In this document: positions 7,087 through 10,815 of the stretch, piece by piece
How the letters are laid out: each line of letters starts with the position of its first letter
How positions within the stretch are numbered: the first letter of the stretch is position 1
Assembly (NCBI GenBank): GCA_964638865.1
Contig: CAZXBG010000137.1
Span: 1 to 10,815, forward strand
DNA from: UBA7236 sp964638865
Lineage (GTDB): Bacteria > Bacteroidota > Bacteroidia > Chitinophagales > BACL12
Direction: 5' to 3'
Length of the DNA stretch: 10,815 nucleotides
Program-made: the position numbers and the translations under genes
Notes under the pieces: generated by a model
Database searches by the model: none
Told to the model about the DNA's origin: nothing
Seen by the model: only the letters and a program-made list of their open reading frames with translations

Positions 7087-10000
7087 ATGAAAGCAAAACA
7101 ATTAATTTACATAACATTGGTCGCAACAGTTATTTCTATTTCATCCTGTAAACTTTTTTCAGATGGAGATACAGATACCCGTGGAGGTGCGATCATCGAC
7201 AAAGCCAGAGAGGCGACGCTTGATGGCAATTCAGGTAAACTTTTTGATATACTTACTGATAAAACCACCGGTATTGATTTTATCAATGACCTTTCAGAAA
7301 ATTATACCGTAAATTGGTGGAGGTATTCTTATATCTATAACGGTGGAGGAGTTTGTATCGGCGATGTAAATAAAGATGGCCTTCCCGATCTTTTCTTTAC
7401 CGGAAGTCTGGTTCCAAACAGTCTTTATATTAATAAAGGCAATATGAAGTTTGAAAACTATACTGAAAAAGCAGGACTAATAAAAAATCCGGATAAATGG
7501 CCATATGGTGCTGCCATGGTTGATATTGACGGTGATGAGGATCTTGATATATACGTTTGTATGAGTCGTTGGGACGATCCGCTTAAACGCGAAAACGAAT
7601 TATGGATAAATAATGGTGATGCAACGTTTACGGAAAAAGCAAAAGAATTCGGATTAAATGCAAATGTGTACAGCACACATGCAAACTTCTTTGATTACGA
7701 TAACGATGGAGATCTTGATATGTATCTTGCAACGCACCCTGTTGACTTTATAGATAAGAACAAAACAAAATATTTTCAGAAGATCGAACAAGGTAAAAAT
7801 ATGAGTAATCTCTTTTATGTAAATAATGGAGATAATACTTTTACCGAATCGCATTTAAAAGTTGGAATTAATAATCATGGGTACGGATTAAGCGCAACTG
7901 TTGGAGATATTAATGACGATGGATTTTTAGATGTATTTGTTGCGAACGACTATGCGATGTACGATTTTGTTTATATCAACAATGGCGACGGAACCTTCCG
8001 CGATGAATCATTAAAAGCCATTAAAAAAACATCCATTAATTCAATGGGTGCTGATATATCTGATTTTAATAATGATGGTTTCCTCGACATGTTTGTTGTA
8101 GATATGGATATGGAAGACAACTACACTTATAAAACATTTATGTTGTCAAGTCAGGTTGAAGTAATGCGCATTTTATTAAATGCAGGTTACGGATATCAAA
8201 ATCGTTCTAATTCATTGCAAATGAATAATGGTGACGGAAGTTTTTCTGAAATTTCAAGAACAGCAAATATTTCTACAACTGATTGGAGCTGGACAACTTT
8301 CTTTACCGATTTCGATAACGATGGATGGAAAGATCTTTATATTGCCAATGGATTTTTACGCGATTTCCATGTTGACGAATCAGAAACATACCACAAATTG
8401 CGTCGCGCAGTGCGAATTGAAGACAGTACTGTTTATTATGAAGTACGCAAAGAATTACCAACTTATGTTTTAGATCATCCAAACTATATTTTTAAAAATA
8501 ACGGAGATCTTACTTTTACTGATATGCGCGATGATTGGGGTATTTATTATCCTTCCATTACCTATGGTGGTGGTTATGCCGATCTTGATAATGATGGCGA
8601 TATGGATATGGTGGTGAGTAATGTAAATCAATCACCTTGGGTGTATAGAAACAACAGCGAAAAATTAGGTTCTACAAATAGTTGGGTACAATTTAAGTTT
8701 AAAGGATATGCAAAAAACTCTCCCGGTTACGGAACAAAAGTGAAAATTTATTGTGGCGATCAGATGCAATATATCCAGCACAGTTCATCTCGTGGTTATA
8801 TCACAACCATGCAGGACGATTGTCATTTTGGATTGGGTGCAGCCACTAAGGTTGATCTCGTAGAAGTGGAATGGTTAGATGGTTCGAAACAAATTATGCG
8901 CAATGTGCCGGCTAATCAAATAGTTATACTTGATCATGCAAATGCATCAAAAGCAGTGAAATTTGACAACCACATTAATACTGAAAAAACATTTGTAAAA
9001 AATACAGATGTTATGCAGATCGATTACACACATAAAGAAGCGGAATATGACGATTATTTACGCGAGTTCTTATTGCCGCATAAAATGAGCACTTTAGGAC
9101 CCGGCATTGCTGTAGCTGATGTGAATGGCGATGGCACCGATGATTTTTATGTAGGCGGCGGCGCAGGCCAATCAGGTGCACTTTATACACAAAGTGCTGA
9201 TGGTAAATTTGTAAAATCTGCATGGCAACAATCTGCATCCGATGGAGCTGCTTCTGAAGATCAAGGTGCATTATTTTTTGATGCTGATAATGATGGTGAT
9301 ATGGATCTGTATGTTGCTTCAGGTAGTAATGAATTTGCAGCCAACGATCCGAAGTATGCCGACAGATTATATATCAACGATGGTAAAGGTGTTTTCAGCA
9401 TTGCAAAATCTGCAATTCCTGCAATTAATTCCAGCAGTTCGGTTGTAACCGGTGCCGATTATGATAAGGATGGCGATATGGATCTTTTTGTTGGAGGAAG
9501 ACAAATTCCCGGAAGATTTCTTGCACCTGCAACTAGTTATATTTTACAGAACGACGGAGGTAAATTCACCGATATTTCTGAAAAAGTTGCTCCAAATTTA
9601 AAAGATATTGGAATGATAACATCGGCAATTTGGACTGATTTTGATAACGATAATACTTTAGATCTTATTCTTACCGGCGATTGGATGGCAATTACCTTTC
9701 TCAAAAATTCAGGCGGAAAATTTAATGATGTAACATCGAATACCGGACTTGCAAATGCAACCGGATGGTGGCAAAGCATTACCGGAACTGATGTAGATAA
9801 TGATGGTGATACTGATTATATAGTAGGTAATTTCGGCACTAACAGGAGATATAAAAATACTACAGCAGTATCTGACGGGCATGCATTGCCTCTCGAAGGA
9901 TATTTATATGATTTTGATAAAAATGGAAATGAAGATTTTATTCTGAGTTATTATCAGCACGATAAATTATTCCCGGTTAAAACCAGAGAAAGATTAGTTG

Positions 10001-10704
10001 AACAGATGCCGGGAATTGAAGAACAATTCCCAACCTGGGATGCATACGGCAAGGCAACTGTTCAGGATATTTTTGGAGATGACCTTAAAAAAGCAATACA
10101 CCGCACTGCTTATATTTTTCATTCTTCCGTATTGGTAAATAATGGTAATGGCAAATTCACCATGAAATTTTTGCCAAACGACGCTCAAATTTCCTCTATG
10201 TTTGGATTGGTAACCGACGACTTTAATGAAGATGGATTTTCAGATATATTAATGCATGGTAATTTCTATAATACAGAAATAGAAATAACACGTCATGATG
10301 CCGGAAATGGATTAGTATTATACGGCAAGGGTGATGGAACGTTTGCGCCTCAACGAGGTTATTTATCCGGCTTCAAGAGTGATGCTGATGCAAAAGGACT
10401 CGCTTGCGTGCTCGACAGTAAAACTAAACAACCCGTGTATTTACTTGCAAACAGCAACGGCAAAATGGAATCATATGGTCTGATAAACACAACTAAGATC
10501 ATAGAACTCGCAACCAACGATGCGTATGCAATTATTACTATGAAGGATGGTAAAAAATCAAAAGCGGAATTGTATAGCGGAAACGGATATCTAAGTCAAA
10601 GTGCGAAGTTTGTGCGCGTAACAGCAAATACAGTAAGTGTAGATGTATATGATTACAAAGGAAATATGCGCACTGTATATCCTGCATCTGTTTCTATGAA
10701 ATAA
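7087..10704 (+). CDS. Giant FG-GAP/VCBS beta-propeller and ASPIC/UnbV lipoprotein, copy 2
   Basis: Tandem paralogue of the gene upstream, collinear over its whole 1205 residues. The lipoprotein signal has a lipobox ending ISSC with lipidated C21, then the acidic stretch SDGDTD, which could act as a surface-export signal like those described for Bacteroidota lipoproteins (inference). Fourteen DxDxDG-type loops start near residues 93, 146, 203, 274, 326, 408, 499, 678, 732, 791, 851, 902, 942 and 1045. Two are altered at the glycine: DIDGDEDLD at 146 and DFDNDNTLD at 851. The central UnbV domain (about 546-617) has GYGTKVKIY, GYITT, HFGLG (580-584) and VEVEWLDGS. A degenerate UnbV-like tail follows at about 1146-1205 (GNGYLSQ near 1165-1171). 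A conserved block with QHDKLFPVKTRERL lies at 957-970. Only 33 bp without a terminator separate it from copy 1, so the two are probably co-transcribed. No Shine-Dalgarno sequence is evident. A strong hairpin terminator follows. Whether the copies form a heteromer or have diverged in ligand is not visible. Confidence 0.9.
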   Translation: MKAKQLIYITLVATVISISSCKLFSDGDTDTRGGAIIDKAREATLDGNSGKLFDILTDKTTGIDFINDLSENYTVNWWRYSYIYNGGGVCIGDVNKDGLPDLFFTGSLVPNSLYINKGNMKFENYTEKAGLIKNPDKWPYGAAMVDIDGDEDLDIYVCMSRWDDPLKRENELWINNGDATFTEKAKEFGLNANVYSTHANFFDYDNDGDLDMYLATHPVDFIDKNKTKYFQKIEQGKNMSNLFYVNNGDNTFTESHLKVGINNHGYGLSATVGDINDDGFLDVFVANDYAMYDFVYINNGDGTFRDESLKAIKKTSINSMGADISDFNNDGFLDMFVVDMDMEDNYTYKTFMLSSQVEVMRILLNAGYGYQNRSNSLQMNNGDGSFSEISRTANISTTDWSWTTFFTDFDNDGWKDLYIANGFLRDFHVDESETYHKLRRAVRIEDSTVYYEVRKELPTYVLDHPNYIFKNNGDLTFTDMRDDWGIYYPSITYGGGYADLDNDGDMDMVVSNVNQSPWVYRNNSEKLGSTNSWVQFKFKGYAKNSPGYGTKVKIYCGDQMQYIQHSSSRGYITTMQDDCHFGLGAATKVDLVEVEWLDGSKQIMRNVPANQIVILDHANASKAVKFDNHINTEKTFVKNTDVMQIDYTHKEAEYDDYLREFLLPHKMSTLGPGIAVADVNGDGTDDFYVGGGAGQSGALYTQSADGKFVKSAWQQSASDGAASEDQGALFFDADNDGDMDLYVASGSNEFAANDPKYADRLYINDGKGVFSIAKSAIPAINSSSSVVTGADYDKDGDMDLFVGGRQIPGRFLAPATSYILQNDGGKFTDISEKVAPNLKDIGMITSAIWTDFDNDNTLDLILTGDWMAITFLKNSGGKFNDVTSNTGLANATGWWQSITGTDVDNDGDTDYIVGNFGTNRRYKNTTAVSDGHALPLEGYLYDFDKNGNEDFILSYYQHDKLFPVKTRERLVEQMPGIEEQFPTWDAYGKATVQDIFGDDLKKAIHRTAYIFHSSVLVNNGNGKFTMKFLPNDAQISSMFGLVTDDFNEDGFSDILMHGNFYNTEIEITRHDAGNGLVLYGKGDGTFAPQRGYLSGFKSDADAKGLACVLDSKTKQPVYLLANSNGKMESYGLINTTKIIELATNDAYAIITMKDGKKSKAELYSGNGYLSQSAKFVRVTANTVSVDVYDYKGNMRTVYPASVSMK

Positions 10705-10732
10705 GATAAAAATATTTTCCTACAAAATTATG

Positions 10733-10778
10733 GAGGTGAAAAAGAGTGATGATGTCATTCTTTTTTACCTCTTTTTTT
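10733..10778 (+). terminator. Rho-independent terminator of the propeller-lipoprotein operon
   Basis: Two 17-base arms (10733-10749 and 10755-10771) pair along their full length with two G-U wobbles around a five-base loop TGATG. The outer closing pairs are GAGGT/ACCTC. Seven Ts (10772-10778) follow directly, the standard layout of an intrinsic terminator on the plus strand, 28 bp after the stop codon of copy 2. On the minus strand no T-run follows the hairpin. Confidence 0.85.
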
Positions 10779-10815
10779 GATAGATTTATTTTCCGAGGTC
10801 GGCAGCGTCTCACCA
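10755..10815 (-). CDS. Possible C-terminal end of a convergent gene (partial)
   Basis: On the minus strand one frame is open from the window edge to a TGA at 10757-10755, encoding 19 residues (GETLPTSENKSIKKRGKKE). The lysine-rich end resembles an ordinary protein tail. The inner part of the window edge (10795-10815) is more GC-rich than the preceding intergenic bases, which would fit entry into coding sequence. If real, this gene converges on the propeller operon and its stop codon lies inside the 3' arm of that operon's terminator. The stretch is too short for a family call, and one of the other minus-strand frames is also open here, so this is a weak suggestion. Confidence 0.25.
   Translation of the reverse strand, partial: GETLPTSENKSIKKRGKKE

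Noticed and set aside
3454..10704. RTX-type calcium repeats secreted by a type I system
   Set aside because: The aspartate loops are DxDxDG with 50-100 residue spacing, not glycine-rich nonapeptides in tight tandem, and the proteins carry lipoprotein signals; no type I secretion genes are visible.
3454..10704. Type IX secretion C-terminal sorting domain on the giant proteins
   Set aside because: The C-termini look like UnbV-type strands and lack the typical sorting-domain ending; the N-terminal lipoboxes already explain envelope localisation.
1..10815. CRISPR arrays, insertion sequences, tRNA or riboswitch structures
   Set aside because: No regularly spaced direct repeats, transposase-like frames, terminal inverted repeats or recognisable RNA motifs were seen; non-coding gaps are all shorter than 170 bp.

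Overview
The window looks like chromosomal DNA from a member of the Bacteroidota, probably an uncultured environmental lineage. The base composition is AT-rich. Start regions lack clear Shine-Dalgarno sequences. There are matches to the Bacteroidota -7 promoter element TAnnTTTG. The largest genes are FG-GAP/VCBS plus ASPIC/UnbV lipoproteins of a kind I associate with this phylum. No mobile element, CRISPR array, tRNA or rRNA is visible.

Layout. (1) 92-1243, minus strand: a THUMP-domain class I SAM-dependent rRNA guanine methyltransferase (RlmL-like, COG0116 type), a housekeeping gene. A strong rho-independent terminator at 1271-1306 separates it from the next unit. (2) 1329-3286, minus strand: a two-gene operon. 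The first gene is a vanadium-dependent haloperoxidase-family lipoprotein with every expected vanadate-pocket residue. The second, 23 bp downstream, encodes a small secreted protein of unknown function. (3) 3287-3453: a 167-bp divergent intergenic region with candidate promoters on both strands. (4) 3454-10704, plus strand: two very large tandem paralogous lipoproteins (1199 and 1205 residues), 33 bp apart. Each has 14 aspartate-rich calcium-type loops, seven before and seven after a central ASPIC/UnbV domain. They end at a strong hairpin terminator at 10733-10778. (5) 10755-10815: possibly the last 19 codons of a convergent minus-strand gene running off the window. Bases 1-91 hold no gene or convincing terminator that I can see.

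How the genes may work together. All four central products carry export signals: three lipoprotein signals and one Sec signal. The paired propeller lipoproteins are likely cell-envelope or surface binding/adhesion or scaffold proteins. The haloperoxidase would act outside the cytoplasm, oxidising halide with hydrogen peroxide or acting as a related phosphatase. The divergent arrangement around one short regulatory region makes co-regulation possible, but the sequence does not prove it. The most interesting point is the internal structure of the giant proteins. Each looks like a duplicated [seven-bladed propeller + UnbV] unit whose second UnbV copy is degenerate, and the whole gene was then duplicated in tandem.
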